Assembly: GCF_001655615.1 (NCBI RefSeq)
Contig: NZ_CP011567.1
Location: forward strand, 868,001-932,000
Direction of reading: 5' to 3'
Origin: Pseudomonas sp. GR 6-02
GTDB taxonomy: Bacteria; Pseudomonadota; Gammaproteobacteria; Pseudomonadales; Pseudomonadaceae
Length of the DNA stretch: 64,000 bases
Shown here: piece after piece, positions 9,374 through 18,806 of the stretch
How positions within the stretch are numbered: the first letter of the stretch is position 1
How the letters are laid out: each line of letters begins with the position of its first letter
Position numbers and translations under genes: made by a program
The notes under the pieces: model-generated
Told to the model about the DNA's origin: nothing
Database searches by the model: none
Seen by the model: the letters and a program-made list of their open reading frames with translations, nothing else

Positions 9374-11905
9374 ATGACGCAAGTCACGGTGAAACAACTG
9401 GCCGATGAGGTCAAAACACCGGTAGAGCGCCTGTTGCAGCAGATGCGTGAGGCAGGTCTGCCGCACACCGCCGCCGAAGAACATGTGACTGACAGTGAGA
9501 AGCAATCTTTGCTGACTCACTTGAAAAGCAGCCACAAGGCGAAAGTGGAAGAACCACGCAAGATCACGCTGCAGCGTAAAACCACCAGCACCCTGCGTGT
9601 TGCTGGCAGCAAAAGCATCAGCGTTGAAGTACGCAAGAAGAAAGTCTTCGTGCAGCGCAGCCCGGAAGAAATCGAAGCCGAGCGCAAACGCGAACTGGAA
9701 GAACGTCGCGCAGTAGAAAATGCTGCACGTCAGAAGGCTGAAGAAGAAGCCAAGCGTCGCGCCGAAGAAGAAGCGCGTCGCCAGCCTGCTGCTGCGCAAA
9801 CCGCTCCTGTCGAAGCTGTCGCAGCGCCTGTTGCAGTTGCCGAACCTGTGCGTGAAAGCGCCCCGGTCGTGGCCGCTGCACCTGCACCTGCACCGGCAGC
9901 CGACACTCGCAAGCGCGACGAGCAGCGTCGTCCGGACAAACCACGTGCCGACGATAGCAATCGTCGTGGCAGTGGTGATGGCGAGCGCAAAAACGCTCCA
10001 CATCGTGCTTCGGTCAAGGAAAAGGCGCCTGCTCCACGCGTTGCCCCACGTACTACCGACGAAGAAAGCGATGGCTTCCGTCGTGGTGGTCGCGGCAAGG
10101 CCAAGCTGAAGAAACGCAACGCCCACGGTTTCCAGAGCCCAACCGGCCCTGTTGTGCGCGAAGTGAAGATCGGCGAGACCATCACTGTTGGCGATCTCGC
10201 CCAGCAGATGTCGGTCAAGGCTGCTGAAATCATCAAGTTCATGTTCAAACTGGGTACCCCAGCGACCATCAACCAGGTACTGGATCAGGAAACTGCCCAA
10301 CTGGTTGCCGAAGAGCTGGGCCACAAAGTGACCCTGGTCAGCGACACCGCCCTGGAAGATTCCCTGGCCGAGTCCCTGAAGTTTGAAGGTGAGACGTTCT
10401 CCCGTGCACCGGTTGTGACCGTAATGGGTCACGTTGACCACGGTAAGACCTCGCTGCTCGACTACATCCGTCGTGCCAAGGTAGCTGCTGGCGAAGCCGG
10501 TGGTATCACCCAGCACATCGGTGCGTACCACGTTGAAACCGAACGCGGCATGGTCACCTTCCTCGACACCCCTGGTCACGCCGCGTTTACCGCCATGCGT
10601 GCCCGTGGTGCCAAGGCGACCGACATCGTGATCCTGGTGGTTGCAGCGGACGACGGCGTAATGCCGCAGACCGTTGAAGCTGTTCAGCACGCTCAGGCGG
10701 CTGGCGTACCTCTGGTTGTTGCAGTGAACAAAATCGACAAGCCGGGCGCCGATCTCGATCGCATCCGTAGCGAATTGTCGGTTCACGGCGTGACTTCGGA
10801 AGAGTGGGGCGGCGACACCCCGTTCGTATCGGTTTCGGCGAAAGTCGGTACCGGCGTGGACGAGTTGCTCGAAGCTGTTCTGCTGCAAGCTGAAGTTCTC
10901 GAACTGAAAGCAACCCCATCGGCCCCTGGTCGTGGTGTTGTGGTTGAATCGCGTCTCGACAAAGGTCGTGGCCCGGTTGCAACCGTTCTGGTTCAAGACG
11001 GTACCCTGCGCCAGGGCGACATGGTGCTGGTCGGTTCGAACTATGGCCGCGTTCGCGCCATGCTCGACGAGAACGGCAAGCCAATCAAGGAAGCCGGTCC
11101 TTCCATCCCTGTCGAGATCCTCGGCCTGGACGGTACTCCGGACGCTGGCGACGAGATGAGCGTAGTTGCTGACGAGAAGAAAGCCCGTGAAGTGGCTCTG
11201 TTCCGTCAAGGCAAGTTCCGCGAAGTCAAACTGGCCCGTGCTCACGCCGGCAAGCTTGAAAACATCTTCGAGAACATGGGTCAGGAAGAGAAGAAGACGC
11301 TCAACATCGTCCTCAAATCCGACGTCCGTGGTTCGCTGGAAGCGTTGAACGGTGCCTTGAATGGCCTGGGTAACGACGAAGTGCAAGTGCGTGTGGTCGG
11401 TGGCGGTGTCGGTGGTATCACCGAATCCGACGCCAACCTGGCACTGGCCTCCAACGCTGTACTGTTCGGCTTCAACGTGCGTGCCGATGCCGGCGCTCGC
11501 AAGATCGTCGAGCAGGAAGGTCTGGATATGCGTTACTACAACGTGATCTATGACATCATCGAAGACGTCAAGAAAGCTCTTACCGGTATGCTGGGCAGCG
11601 ATGTTCGCGAGAACATCCTGGGTACCGCTGAAGTGCGTGACGTGTTCCGTTCGCCGAAGTTTGGCGCGATCGCCGGTTGCATGGTTATCGAAGGTGTTGT
11701 TCACCGTAACCGTCCAATCCGTGTACTGCGTGAAGACATCGTTATCTTCGAAGGCGAGCTGGAATCCCTGCGCCGCTTCAAGGATGACGCTTCCGAAGTA
11801 CGTGCCGGCATGGAATGCGGTATCGGCGTGAAGAGCTACAACGACGTCAAAGTCGGTGACAAGATCGAAGTCTTCGAGAAGGTTCAGGTTGCTCGCAGCC
11901 TCTAA
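9374..11905 (+). CDS. infB: Translation initiation factor IF-2
   Basis: IF-2 is the GTPase that delivers fMet-tRNA to the 30S subunit and promotes subunit joining. The 843 residues comprise an IF2 N-terminal winged helix (1-~50), a long charged Ala/Glu/Arg linker (~95-250) with low-complexity [18 protein letters not shown] runs, a second N-domain (~270-325), and a G domain from ~345 with G1 GHVDHGKT at 352-359, DTPGHAAF, and NKIDKPGAD. Domains II-IV follow. It starts 27 bp after nusA. The initiator tRNA that IF-2 recognises is encoded at the head of the same operon. Confidence 0.97.
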   Translation: MTQVTVKQLADEVKTPVERLLQQMREAGLPHTAAEEHVTDSEKQSLLTHLKSSHKAKVEEPRKITLQRKTTSTLRVAGSKSISVEVRKKKVFVQRSPEEIEAERKRELEERRAVENAARQKAEEEAKRRAEEEARRQPAAAQTAPVEAVAAPVAVAEPVRESAPVVAAAPAPAPAADTRKRDEQRRPDKPRADDSNRRGSGDGERKNAPHRASVKEKAPAPRVAPRTTDEESDGFRRGGRGKAKLKKRNAHGFQSPTGPVVREVKIGETITVGDLAQQMSVKAAEIIKFMFKLGTPATINQVLDQETAQLVAEELGHKVTLVSDTALEDSLAESLKFEGETFSRAPVVTVMGHVDHGKTSLLDYIRRAKVAAGEAGGITQHIGAYHVETERGMVTFLDTPGHAAFTAMRARGAKATDIVILVVAADDGVMPQTVEAVQHAQAAGVPLVVAVNKIDKPGADLDRIRSELSVHGVTSEEWGGDTPFVSVSAKVGTGVDELLEAVLLQAEVLELKATPSAPGRGVVVESRLDKGRGPVATVLVQDGTLRQGDMVLVGSNYGRVRAMLDENGKPIKEAGPSIPVEILGLDGTPDAGDEMSVVADEKKAREVALFRQGKFREVKLARAHAGKLENIFENMGQEEKKTLNIVLKSDVRGSLEALNGALNGLGNDEVQVRVVGGGVGGITESDANLALASNAVLFGFNVRADAGARKIVEQEGLDMRYYNVIYDIIEDVKKALTGMLGSDVRENILGTAEVRDVFRSPKFGAIAGCMVIEGVVHRNRPIRVLREDIVIFEGELESLRRFKDDASEVRAGMECGIGVKSYNDVKVGDKIEVFEKVQVARSL

Positions 11906-11976
11906 CTCGCGCACTTCAAGAGCCGTGATGGCCAGCCGCATGCAATTGCGCGGTGCATCAGTCGGACTCTAAACGC

Positions 11977-12012
11977 AACGCCCGGTCTGGCTTTTGTCAG
12001 GCCGGGCGTTTG
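11977..12012 (+). terminator. Weak terminator-like hairpin between infB and rbfA
   Basis: Arms CGCCCGGTCTG and CAGGCCGGGCG form an 11-bp stem with one G-T pair around GCTTTTGT, followed by only three T residues. It may attenuate or process the operon transcript rather than end it. Confidence 0.45.
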
Positions 12013-12064
12013 CCGCTTTCAGACCCTTCGGGTTTCACCGTGGGGCAGTAACAGGTAACAAGAC

Positions 12065-12466
12065 ATGGCAAAAGAATATAGCCGTACCCAACGTATCGGC
12101 GATCAGATGCAGCGTGAGCTGGCACAGCTGATCCGTCGTGAAGTCAAAGACCCGCGCGTCGGGCTGGTCACCATTACCGCTGTTGAAGTCAGCCGTGATG
12201 TCGGTCACGCCAAGATCTTCATCACCGTGATGGGGCAGGACAGCCGCGACGATATCGCGCAAAGCATCAAGGTGCTCAACTCCGCCGCCGGTTTCCTGCG
12301 CATGCAGTTGGCTCGCGAGATGAAATTGCGCAGCGTTCCACAGTTGCACTTCCATTACGACGAAAGTGTCGTGCGTGGTGCGCACCTGTCGGCCCTGATC
12401 GAACGCGCGGTGGCTGAAGACAATCAGCACCCGGTAGCGGCTGAACCCGAAGACGCCAAGGAGTAA
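12065..12466 (+). CDS. rbfA: 30S ribosome-binding factor RbfA
   Basis: RbfA is a KH-fold factor that matures the 5' end of 16S rRNA and is important at low temperature. The 133 residues match the family, with [17 protein letters not shown] at the N-terminus, [19 protein letters not shown] and the [14 protein letters not shown] segment. The acidic C-terminal tail is variable in the family. It precedes truB with a 3-bp gap, and the rbfA stop region (AAGGAG) also provides the truB ribosome site, so translation is probably coupled. Confidence 0.96.
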   Translation: MAKEYSRTQRIGDQMQRELAQLIRREVKDPRVGLVTITAVEVSRDVGHAKIFITVMGQDSRDDIAQSIKVLNSAAGFLRMQLAREMKLRSVPQLHFHYDESVVRGAHLSALIERAVAEDNQHPVAAEPEDAKE

Positions 12467-12469
12467 TCG

Positions 12470-13387
12470 GTGGCTCAGGTCAAACGTATCCGTCGTAACG
12501 TCAGCGGTATCATCCTGCTCGACAAGCCGTTGGGGTTCACTTCCAACGCGGCGTTGCAGAAGGTCCGCTGGTTGCTCAATGCCGAGAAGGCCGGGCATAC
12601 CGGCAGTCTCGATCCGCTGGCCACTGGCGTGTTGCCGTTGTGCTTCGGCGAGGCCACCAAGTTCTCGCAATACCTGCTCGATTCCGACAAAGGTTATGAA
12701 ACCCTGGCGCAACTGGGCAAGACCACCACCACGGCGGATGCCGAAGGTGAGGTTTTGCTGGAACGTCCGGTGACCGTTGGTCGTGCCGATATCGAAGCTG
12801 TGTTGCCGAAATTTCGTGGGCAAATCAGTCAGATACCGCCGATGTACTCGGCACTCAAGCGCGATGGGCAGCCGCTGTACAAGCTGGCCCGTGCAGGTGA
12901 AGTAGTGGAGCGCGAACCGCGTTCTGTTACTATTGCGCGCTTGGAATTACTGGCCTTTGAGGGTGATACTGCGCGGCTTGCGGTGGATTGCAGCAAAGGC
13001 ACCTATATCCGTACCCTGGTGGAGGATATCGGTGAGCAACTCGGTTGTGGCGCTTACGTGGCTGAATTGCGACGTACCCAGGCCGGGCCTTTCACGCTTG
13101 CACAGACCGTCACTCTGGAAGAGCTGGAAGCGGTACATGCCGAAGGCGGCAACGAAGCGGTCGACCGCTTCCTGATGCCATCGGACAGCGGCCTGCTGGA
13201 TTGGCCACTGTTGCAGTTCTCGGAAGCGAGCGCGTTCTACTGGCTCAACGGCCAGCCGGTACGTGCCCCGGATGCACCGAAATTTGGCATGGTACGGGTA
13301 CAGGATCACAATGGTCGCTTCATCGGTATCGGTGAAGTGAGCGAAGACGGGCGCATCGCGCCACGTCGACTGATTCGGTCAGAATGA
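12470..13387 (+). CDS. truB: tRNA pseudouridine(55) synthase TruB (GTG start)
   Basis: TruB isomerises U55 in the T-loop of tRNAs. The 305-residue protein has the catalytic motif [15 protein letters not shown] with the nucleophilic aspartate at residue 48. Further family segments are [38 protein letters not shown] and [15 protein letters not shown]. The C-terminal ~60 residues form a small PUA-like domain. GTG at 12470 lies 8 nt downstream of the AAGGAG at the rbfA end and gives the standard [15 protein letters not shown]-terminus. Confidence 0.96.
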   Translation: MAQVKRIRRNVSGIILLDKPLGFTSNAALQKVRWLLNAEKAGHTGSLDPLATGVLPLCFGEATKFSQYLLDSDKGYETLAQLGKTTTTADAEGEVLLERPVTVGRADIEAVLPKFRGQISQIPPMYSALKRDGQPLYKLARAGEVVEREPRSVTIARLELLAFEGDTARLAVDCSKGTYIRTLVEDIGEQLGCGAYVAELRRTQAGPFTLAQTVTLEELEAVHAEGGNEAVDRFLMPSDSGLLDWPLLQFSEASAFYWLNGQPVRAPDAPKFGMVRVQDHNGRFIGIGEVSEDGRIAPRRLIRSE

Positions 13388-13504
13388 CCGAACGAGGGTG
13401 GCTGTTAACAGGCACGGTCACTACTCATTTTTAGATACAGGGATTTGTCCCTGGCCTGTTGAAACTGTTTTTCTGAAACGGTTTCCTGATAAAAGGATTG
13501 CCTC

Positions 13505-13774
13505 ATGGCTCTCGACGTTCAAGAAAAAGCTCAAATCGTAGCTGACTACCAGCAAGCTGTTGGTGACACTGGTTCGCCAGAAGTGCAAGTTGCACTGCTG
13601 ACCGCCAACATCAACAAACTGCAAGGTCACTTCAAGGCCAACGGTAAAGATCACCACTCCCGTCGTGGTCTGATCCGCATGGTTAACCAGCGTCGTAAGC
13701 TGCTGGACTACCTGAAAGGCAAGGACGTGAGCCGTTACAGCGCTCTGATCGCTCGCCTGGGTCTGCGTCGCTAA
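13505..13774 (+). CDS. rpsO: 30S ribosomal protein S15
   Basis: The 89-residue protein matches S15 throughout, including the rRNA-contacting segments [45 protein letters not shown] and the [13 protein letters not shown] end. It binds the central domain of 16S rRNA as a primary assembly protein. In E. coli S15 represses its own translation through a leader pseudoknot. Here a 117-bp gap follows truB and contains a small CAGGGA/TCCCTG hairpin near 13439-13456, so similar control is possible but not shown. Confidence 0.97.
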   Translation: MALDVQEKAQIVADYQQAVGDTGSPEVQVALLTANINKLQGHFKANGKDHHSRRGLIRMVNQRRKLLDYLKGKDVSRYSALIARLGLRR

Positions 13775-13972
13775 TAAGCGATTGCGCTAGAGGTTGGTTG
13801 TTTGCTGTGTGCCAGCGGGTTTCCCGCAGGTACATGGCAGGCTCCCAGCCTCAAGTTTTATCTGGACAATAGTTTTACCCTGGACAATGACAGTCGGGCC
13901 GATTCCCGGCGTTGCCCACGAATTTCGCAAGAAGACAAGTTCCCCCAAGAGCCACAAAGAAGGTAGGACACC
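13775..13972 (+). other. rpsO-pnp intergenic leader
   Basis: This 198-bp gap has no convincing gene. It contains a GCGGGTTTCCCGC hairpin near 13816 and two direct copies of TGGACAAT (13863-13870 and 13881-13888, period 18). In E. coli the rpsO-pnp region carries RNase III sites used for PNPase autoregulation; a similar leader role is plausible here but is inference. Confidence 0.4.
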
Positions 13973-16078
13973 GTGAACCCGGTAATCAAAAAATTCCAGT
14001 TCGGTCAGTCGACCGTTACCCTCGAGACTGGCCGTATCGCCCGTCAGGCCTCCGGCGCAGTATTGGTCACCGTTGACGACGACGTCAGCGTATTGGTGAC
14101 CGTAGTCGGTGCCAAACAAGCTGATCCAGGCAAGGGCTTCTTCCCTCTGTCTGTTCACTACCAGGAAAAGACTTACGCCGCCGGTAAGATCCCTGGCGGT
14201 TTCTTCAAGCGTGAAGGCCGTCCTTCCGAGAAAGAAACCCTGACTTCCCGACTGATCGACCGTCCGATCCGTCCACTGTTCCCTGAAGGTTTCATGAACG
14301 AAGTGCAGGTTGTCTGCACCGTCGTTTCCACCAGCAAGAAGACCGATCCGGACATCGCTGCGATGATCGGTACCTCGGCTGCGCTGGCTATCTCCGGCAT
14401 TCCTTTCGATGGCCCGATCGGCGCTGCCCGCGTTGCGTTCCACGAAAGCACCGGTTACCTGCTGAACCCGACTTACGAACAACTGAAAGCTTCGAGCCTG
14501 GACATGGTCGTTGCCGGTACTTCGGAAGCCGTGTTGATGGTTGAATCGGAAGCCAAAGAGCTGACCGAAGACCAGATGCTGGGCGCAGTACTGTTTGCTC
14601 ACGACGAGTTCCAGGTGGTGATCAACGCCGTTAAAGAACTGGCCGCTGAAGCTGCCAAGCCGACCTGGGCCTGGGCTCCTCAGCCAGAAGCCACTGCTCT
14701 GCTGGGTGCTATCCGTGCCGAGTTCGGCGAAGCGATCTCCCAGGCTTACACCATCACCATCAAGGCCGACCGTTACGCTCGTCTGGGCGAACTGAAAGAC
14801 CAAGTGGTTGCCAAGCTGTCCGGTGAAGAAGGCCAGCCTTCCGCTGCTGACGTCAAAGCTGCTTTCGGCGAAATCGAATACCGCACCGTTCGCGAAAACA
14901 TCGTTAACGGCAAGCCACGTATCGACGGCCGCGACACCCGCACCGTACGTCCGCTGAACATCGAAGTGGGTGTTCTGCCGAAGACCCACGGTTCGGCACT
15001 GTTCACCCGTGGCGAAACCCAGGCTCTGGTCGTCGCGACACTGGGCACCGCCCGTGACGCACAGCTGCTGGACACCCTGGAAGGCGAGAAAAAAGACCCG
15101 TTCATGCTGCACTACAACTTCCCTCCGTTCTCGGTGGGCGAGTGTGGTCGCATGGGTGGCGCTGGTCGTCGTGAAATCGGTCACGGCCGTCTGGCTCGTC
15201 GTTCGGTTCAGGCCATGCTGCCTGCTGCCGACGTGTTCCCGTACACCATCCGTGTCGTGTCGGAAATCACCGAGTCCAACGGTTCGAGCTCCATGGCTTC
15301 GGTCTGCGGCGCTTCCCTGGCTCTGATGGACGCTGGTGTACCGATGAAGGCACCGGTTGCCGGTATCGCCATGGGTCTGGTTAAAGAAGGCGAGAAATTC
15401 GCCGTCCTGACTGACATCCTGGGTGACGAAGACCACCTGGGCGACATGGACTTCAAAGTAGCCGGTACCGCCAAAGGTGTTACCGCGCTGCAGATGGACA
15501 TCAAGATCAAGGGCATCACCGAAGAAATCATGGAAATCGCTCTGGGCCAAGCCCTGGAAGCGCGCCTGAACATCCTCGGTCAGATGAACCAGATCATTGG
15601 CCAGTCGCGTACCGAACTGTCGGAAAACGCTCCGACCATGATCGCGATGAAAATCGACACCGACAAAATCCGTGATGTCATCGGTAAAGGCGGCGCGACC
15701 ATTCGTGCGATCTGTGAAGAGACCAAGGCTTCGATCGACATCGAAGACGACGGCTCGATCAAGATCTTCGGCGAAACCAAGGAAGCGGCTGAAGCTGCAC
15801 GCCAGCGCGTTCTGGGCATCACCGCTGAAGCTGAAATCGGCAAGATCTACGTCGGTAAGGTTGAGCGCATCGTCGACTTCGGCGCATTCGTCAACATCCT
15901 GCCGGGCAAGGACGGTCTGGTTCACATCTCGATGCTGAGCGACGCTCGCGTTGAGAAAGTGACCGACATCCTGAAAGAAGGCCAGGAAGTGGAAGTTCTG
16001 GTACTGGACGTGGACAACCGCGGCCGTATCAAGCTGTCCATCAAAGACGTAGCAGCGGCCAAGGCTTCGGGCGTTTAA
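13973..16078 (+). CDS. pnp: Polyribonucleotide nucleotidyltransferase (PNPase), GTG start
   Basis: PNPase degrades RNA 3' to 5' by phosphorolysis and is a core degradosome exonuclease. The 701 residues have two RNase PH domains (first ~1-210, second ~310-540 with [24 protein letters not shown] and [21 protein letters not shown]), a KH domain ([15 protein letters not shown], near 560-570) and an S1 domain ([28 protein letters not shown]) to the end. The GTG at 13973 follows an AGAAGGTAGG ribosome site and gives the usual N-terminus [11 protein letters not shown]. It is the last gene of the rimP-pnp cluster. Confidence 0.97.
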   Translation: MNPVIKKFQFGQSTVTLETGRIARQASGAVLVTVDDDVSVLVTVVGAKQADPGKGFFPLSVHYQEKTYAAGKIPGGFFKREGRPSEKETLTSRLIDRPIRPLFPEGFMNEVQVVCTVVSTSKKTDPDIAAMIGTSAALAISGIPFDGPIGAARVAFHESTGYLLNPTYEQLKASSLDMVVAGTSEAVLMVESEAKELTEDQMLGAVLFAHDEFQVVINAVKELAAEAAKPTWAWAPQPEATALLGAIRAEFGEAISQAYTITIKADRYARLGELKDQVVAKLSGEEGQPSAADVKAAFGEIEYRTVRENIVNGKPRIDGRDTRTVRPLNIEVGVLPKTHGSALFTRGETQALVVATLGTARDAQLLDTLEGEKKDPFMLHYNFPPFSVGECGRMGGAGRREIGHGRLARRSVQAMLPAADVFPYTIRVVSEITESNGSSSMASVCGASLALMDAGVPMKAPVAGIAMGLVKEGEKFAVLTDILGDEDHLGDMDFKVAGTAKGVTALQMDIKIKGITEEIMEIALGQALEARLNILGQMNQIIGQSRTELSENAPTMIAMKIDTDKIRDVIGKGGATIRAICEETKASIDIEDDGSIKIFGETKEAAEAARQRVLGITAEAEIGKIYVGKVERIVDFGAFVNILPGKDGLVHISMLSDARVEKVTDILKEGQEVEVLVLDVDNRGRIKLSIKDVAAAKASGV

Positions 16079-16100
16079 TTACCCCCGCGCCTGACCGTTG

Positions 16101-16142
16101 AACAGCAAAACGCCCCGACTGGTTCGGGGCGTTTTGCTGTGT
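16101..16142 (+). terminator. Intrinsic terminator of pnp
   Basis: A long near-perfect hairpin has arms ACAGCAAAACGCCCC (16102-16116) and CGGGGCGTTTTGCTGT (16125-16140). Its A-rich and T-rich flanks make it potentially bidirectional. Confidence 0.85.
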
Positions 16143-16170
16143 GCAGGAAAAAGCTGAGCGTGGAATTTGG

Positions 16171-16264
16171 TGTGGCGAGGGAGCTTGCTCCCGCCGGGTT
16201 GCGAAGCGACCCCACTGTTTTACGACTGCTGCGCAGCCGAGCGGGAGCAAGCTCCCTCGCCACA
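16171..16264. repeat. REP pair (REPIN-like inverted repeat)
   Basis: Two 24-nt arms in inverted orientation, TGTGGCGAGGGAGCTTGCTC (continuing CCGC) and its reverse complement ending at 16264, flank a ~46-bp spacer. Each arm itself contains the palindrome GGGAGCTTGCTCCC. The core GAGGGAGCTTGCTCCC agrees with a REP group I remember from P. fluorescens SBW25. Confidence 0.9.
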
Positions 16265-16266
16265 AG

Positions 16267-16295
16267 TTGCCGGACCTCGAGACCGGTGCTAGGTT
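16267..16295 (+). promoter_or_regulatory. Candidate promoter of tRNA-Thr
   Basis: TTGCCG (16267-16272) and TAGGTT (16290-16295) are 17 bp apart, each with four of six consensus matches. The predicted start falls a few bases before the tRNA. The -35 begins immediately after the REP pair. Confidence 0.5.
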
Positions 16296-16304
16296 TAGCC
16301 CACA

Positions 16305-16380
16305 GCCCGTGTAGCTCAGCCGGTAGAGCAGCGCACTCGTAACGCGAAGGTCGCAGGTTCGATTCCTGTCTCGGGCACCA
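16305..16380 (+). tRNA. tRNA-Thr (anticodon CGU)
   Basis: The 76-nt class I tRNA has acceptor GCCCGTG/TCGGGC, D-arm GCTC/GAGC, anticodon loop CTCGTAA, T-arm CAGG/CCTG with TTCGATT, and an encoded CCA. The anticodon stem has G27-A43 and A31-C39 non-Watson-Crick pairs. It reads ACG codons. Confidence 0.93.
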
Positions 16381-16390
16381 TTTTCCCCGC

Positions 16391-16936
16391 TTACTTCACC
16401 TTTCTGCTCAGCTCCTCGACGGTGCGCTTGAGCTGATCCATCGCGCGATCCTGATCGCTGATTTCCCGTTTAAGACTGGAGATCTCGCTGTTGTTCGAGC
16501 TGGAGCTGGAACCGCTGTTGCGCTTGAGCTCTTCCACTTGTTTGGTGAGAGTGTTCAGGTCGCGTTCCTGTTCATTGACCGTGCGCTTGAGATCATCAAT
16601 CTCCTTGCTGCTGGAGCTGGTGCTGGAACCACTGTTGCGTTTGAGTTCTTCGATCTGACGGGCCTGTTCGCTGATAGTGCGCTTCTGGCTTTCGAGATCG
16701 CTGGCATTGGCCTTCACGGTTTTTTGCAGGTTTTCCAGATCATCGATGCTGACACTGGTTCTGACGAGCGTGTCCTTGCCGTATGAATTGTGGAGGGCAG
16801 AGATTTTGTCGGAGTACAGCGAAGGGTCAGAGGCGACTTCGACAGCCGCTTGAGCTGCACTGGCCAATGTCAGGCTGCCGAGCAGCAGGGTAGCAGCGGC
16901 AAGACGGGTAGACGAAAGCTTCGAAAAACTGCGCAT
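16391..16936 (-). CDS. Exported Ser-rich coiled-coil protein with two ~40-residue tandem repeats, function unknown
   Basis: I do not recognise a characterised family. The 181-residue product has a signal peptide (MRSFSKLSSTRLAAATLLLG..., probable cleavage after AQA near residue 30). A long heptad coiled coil runs from about residue 60 to the end. Two copies of a ~40-residue unit, each beginning QxEELKRNSGSS followed by a run of serines and then a new coiled-coil stretch with LKR, occupy ~95-175. The ATG at 16936 is chosen because it starts the signal peptide and follows AAGGAA; the frame runs open upstream to 17332 without signal features. A GTGCC/GGCAC palindrome lies in the 5' leader at 16962-16976. 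It is probably periplasmic or envelope-associated. Confidence 0.75.
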   Translation of the reverse strand: MRSFSKLSSTRLAAATLLLGSLTLASAAQAAVEVASDPSLYSDKISALHNSYGKDTLVRTSVSIDDLENLQKTVKANASDLESQKRTISEQARQIEELKRNSGSSTSSSSKEIDDLKRTVNEQERDLNTLTKQVEELKRNSGSSSSSNNSEISSLKREISDQDRAMDQLKRTVEELSRKVK

Positions 16937-17240
16937 CACTGGGGTTCCTTGTGAAGTGCCGATATGGCACATCGCTATGACTTGGGATTTGAATTTATGT
17001 TCCCCGAGGTCTCCAGCATCTCTTGCACACAGTTTTTTGCGGGATAGATGTAAAGAGCCGTGTAAATCGTCGGCAAAACGTCCTATATTCGTTGCCTGCA
17101 TGAGCATCGCCCAGCAGTTTTCAGATGATCCCGAATGGTTCTGAAGGCCAGACAAACCGGGCTTCAAACGGTTTTTTTGCGTCAGAGAGATCCTTGATGA
17201 TCCAGATCCATCTTCCATTCCCCAGATCAGCGAGAACGCC
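16937..17240. other. Divergent intergenic region
   Basis: This region separates the exported coiled-coil gene and the DUF6388-like gene. It has a GTGCCGATATGGCAC palindrome (16962-16976) in the leader of the minus gene and a TATATT hexamer at 17084-17089 that could be a -10 for the plus gene. I see no gene in it. Confidence 0.35.
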
Positions 17241-17546
17241 ATGACCGTTAAAGAATTGACCCAAGAAGCCAGACACGAAGAAGCCCTGAAAAAGTACGTA
17301 CTGGATGCACCCCAGTTACTGGAAGAGATCAAGGACTTGCCTGCCGACGATCAGAAGGACCAGATCCAGTGGGCGTTCGAGGATGAGGCAGAAGCCCAGG
17401 GCTTGCAGCCGTGGGAGCTGACGCTCAAGTACACCTCAACCCCGGAAGAGTTCGAGGCTGCGCGCCTGGCGCTGCACAAGGAAGCGGCCGAGGTATTGGG
17501 TGTCGAGTGGGAAGAGTACTGCGAGATGAACAATCTGGTGGTCTGA
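17241..17546 (+). CDS. Small conserved acidic cytoplasmic protein (DUF6388-like)
   Basis: The 101-residue product has no signal peptide or membrane segment and is Glu/Asp/Ala/Leu-rich and mostly helical in character (RHEEALKKYVLDAPQLLEEI, EFEAARLALHKEAAEVLG). It resembles the DUF6388 proteins annotated in Pseudomonas, from memory only. It has its own intrinsic terminator and a 304-bp upstream region, so it is probably monocistronic. No function can be assigned. Confidence 0.7.
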   Translation: MTVKELTQEARHEEALKKYVLDAPQLLEEIKDLPADDQKDQIQWAFEDEAEAQGLQPWELTLKYTSTPEEFEAARLALHKEAAEVLGVEWEEYCEMNNLVV

Positions 17547-17548
17547 TA

Positions 17549-17585
17549 CAAAAACGCCAGCCTCATCGGGGCTGGCGTTTTTCTT
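17549..17585. terminator. Bidirectional terminator between the DUF6388-like gene and nadC
   Basis: Arms AAAACGCCAGCC (17551-17562) and GGCTGGCGTTTT (17570-17581) form a 12-bp stem with A- and T-rich flanks. It serves the convergent genes on both sides. Confidence 0.85.
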
Positions 17586-17597
17586 TATGCGAAGAAC

Positions 17598-18446
17598 TCA
17601 GAGGCTCAGTCGCATCGACAGATCCACCGCCTTCACATCCTTGGTCATCGCACCAATCGAAATGTAATCCACCCCGGTTTGCGCAATCGGCAGCAACGTA
17701 CTTTCGTTGATGCCGCCACTGGCCTCCAGTTTTGCTTTGCCGGCATTCAGGCGCACGGCTTCACGCATGTCATCCAGGCTCAGTTCATCGAGCATGATGA
17801 TGTCGGCCCCCGCCGCCAGGGCTTCTTTGAGCTCCGTCAGGTTCTCCACTTCGATCTCCACCGGTTTGCCCGGAGCGATCTTGTGCGCGGCAGCAATGGC
17901 CTCAGGGATGCCACCGCAGGCGGCGATATGGTTTTCCTTGATCAGGAAGGCGTCATACAGGCCGATGCGGTGGTTGTAGCAACCGCCGCAGGTCACGGCG
18001 TATTTCTGGGCCAGACGCAGCCCCGGCAGGGTTTTGCGGGTATCGAGCAACTTCACTTGGGTTTGGGCGACGAAATCCGCCAGGTACTGCGCGCGAGTGG
18101 CCACGCCCGAGAGCAGTTGCAGGAAGTTCAGTGCGCTGCGTTCGCCGGTGAGCAGCGAGCGTGCCGGGCCTTCGAGGTGGAACAGCGCCTGATTGGGTTT
18201 CACCCGCTCGCCATCGCTCACCTGCCAGTGCACGGCGACCCGCGGATCCAGCTGCCGAAACACGGCATCGACCCATGCAGTGCCGCTGATGACGGCCGCG
18301 TCGCGGGTGATGATGGTGGCTTTGGCCAGACGTTCGGCCGGGATCAGTTGCGCGGTGATGTCGCCGCTGCCGATGTCCTCGAGCAACGCACGGCGCACGT
18401 TGGCTTCGATTTCGGCGGTCAAATCGGCGAGACGTAGATTCGGCAT
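17598..18446 (-). CDS. nadC: Nicotinate-nucleotide pyrophosphorylase (quinolinate phosphoribosyltransferase)
   Basis: NadC converts quinolinate and PRPP to nicotinate mononucleotide in de novo NAD synthesis. From ATG at 18446 the protein has 282 residues, the family length. Diagnostic segments are [79 protein letters not shown]-like [18 protein letters not shown] and ASGGINEST. The open frame extends upstream to 18722, but nothing before [10 protein letters not shown] looks conserved. It is convergent with the DUF6388-like gene and divergent from the DUF1631 gene. Confidence 0.96.
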   Translation of the reverse strand: MPNLRLADLTAEIEANVRRALLEDIGSGDITAQLIPAERLAKATIITRDAAVISGTAWVDAVFRQLDPRVAVHWQVSDGERVKPNQALFHLEGPARSLLTGERSALNFLQLLSGVATRAQYLADFVAQTQVKLLDTRKTLPGLRLAQKYAVTCGGCYNHRIGLYDAFLIKENHIAACGGIPEAIAAAHKIAPGKPVEIEVENLTELKEALAAGADIIMLDELSLDDMREAVRLNAGKAKLEASGGINESTLLPIAQTGVDYISIGAMTKDVKAVDLSMRLSL

Positions 18447-18806
18447 AACGGGCTCCACAAACAAAGTGGCCCGATTATAGGGCCATGGCGCGAGGCAACC
18501 CAAGGCATCAACAACCATCCCGTCGTTCACGAACCTGCATTTGGTCGATTCGCGTGAGCAATTGACTCTAAGCAAGGGTCTTTCATAAACGTCTGTTTCT
18601 TTGGGAGCGCAGAGTCTGCTGGCACAAGAGAGGTCTTTTGCAGATAATTCTGCCTTGCATTTGACGTCATAGCTTTGACGTACCTTTGGATTCCCGATTA
18701 TTGAATGACAGCGGGTGTGCAATGTTCTCCGCTGAACGCCGGCTGTGTGGCCGGCGTGCTCGATCTTTCTTACCGAACCGAAGAATCACCGTTTCAGGAG
18801 GCTTGG
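18447..18806. promoter_or_regulatory. Divergent nadC / DUF1631 regulatory region
   Basis: This 360-bp gap contains two close copies of TTGACGT (18661 and 18675). TTGACG at 18675-18680 with TATTGA at 18699-18704 (18-bp spacing) could be a sigma70 promoter for the DUF1631 gene. I see no gene in it. Confidence 0.35.

Noticed and set aside
9347..11941. 864-codon minus-strand open frame opposite infB
   Set aside because: It mirrors the GC-rich codon pattern of infB, contains no recognisable domain, and infB is certain on the other strand. The same holds for the long minus-strand frames opposite ftsH (1581-3215), nusA (7700-9334) and pnp (13787-15925).
13794..13976. 60-codon ORF in the rpsO-pnp gap
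   Set aside because: It overlaps the pnp ribosome site and start, lacks its own ribosome site and has no family resemblance.
16391..17332. Fusion of an upstream segment to the exported coiled-coil gene (313 codons)
   Set aside because: The signal peptide beginning at 16936 would then be internal; the upstream codons show no conserved features.
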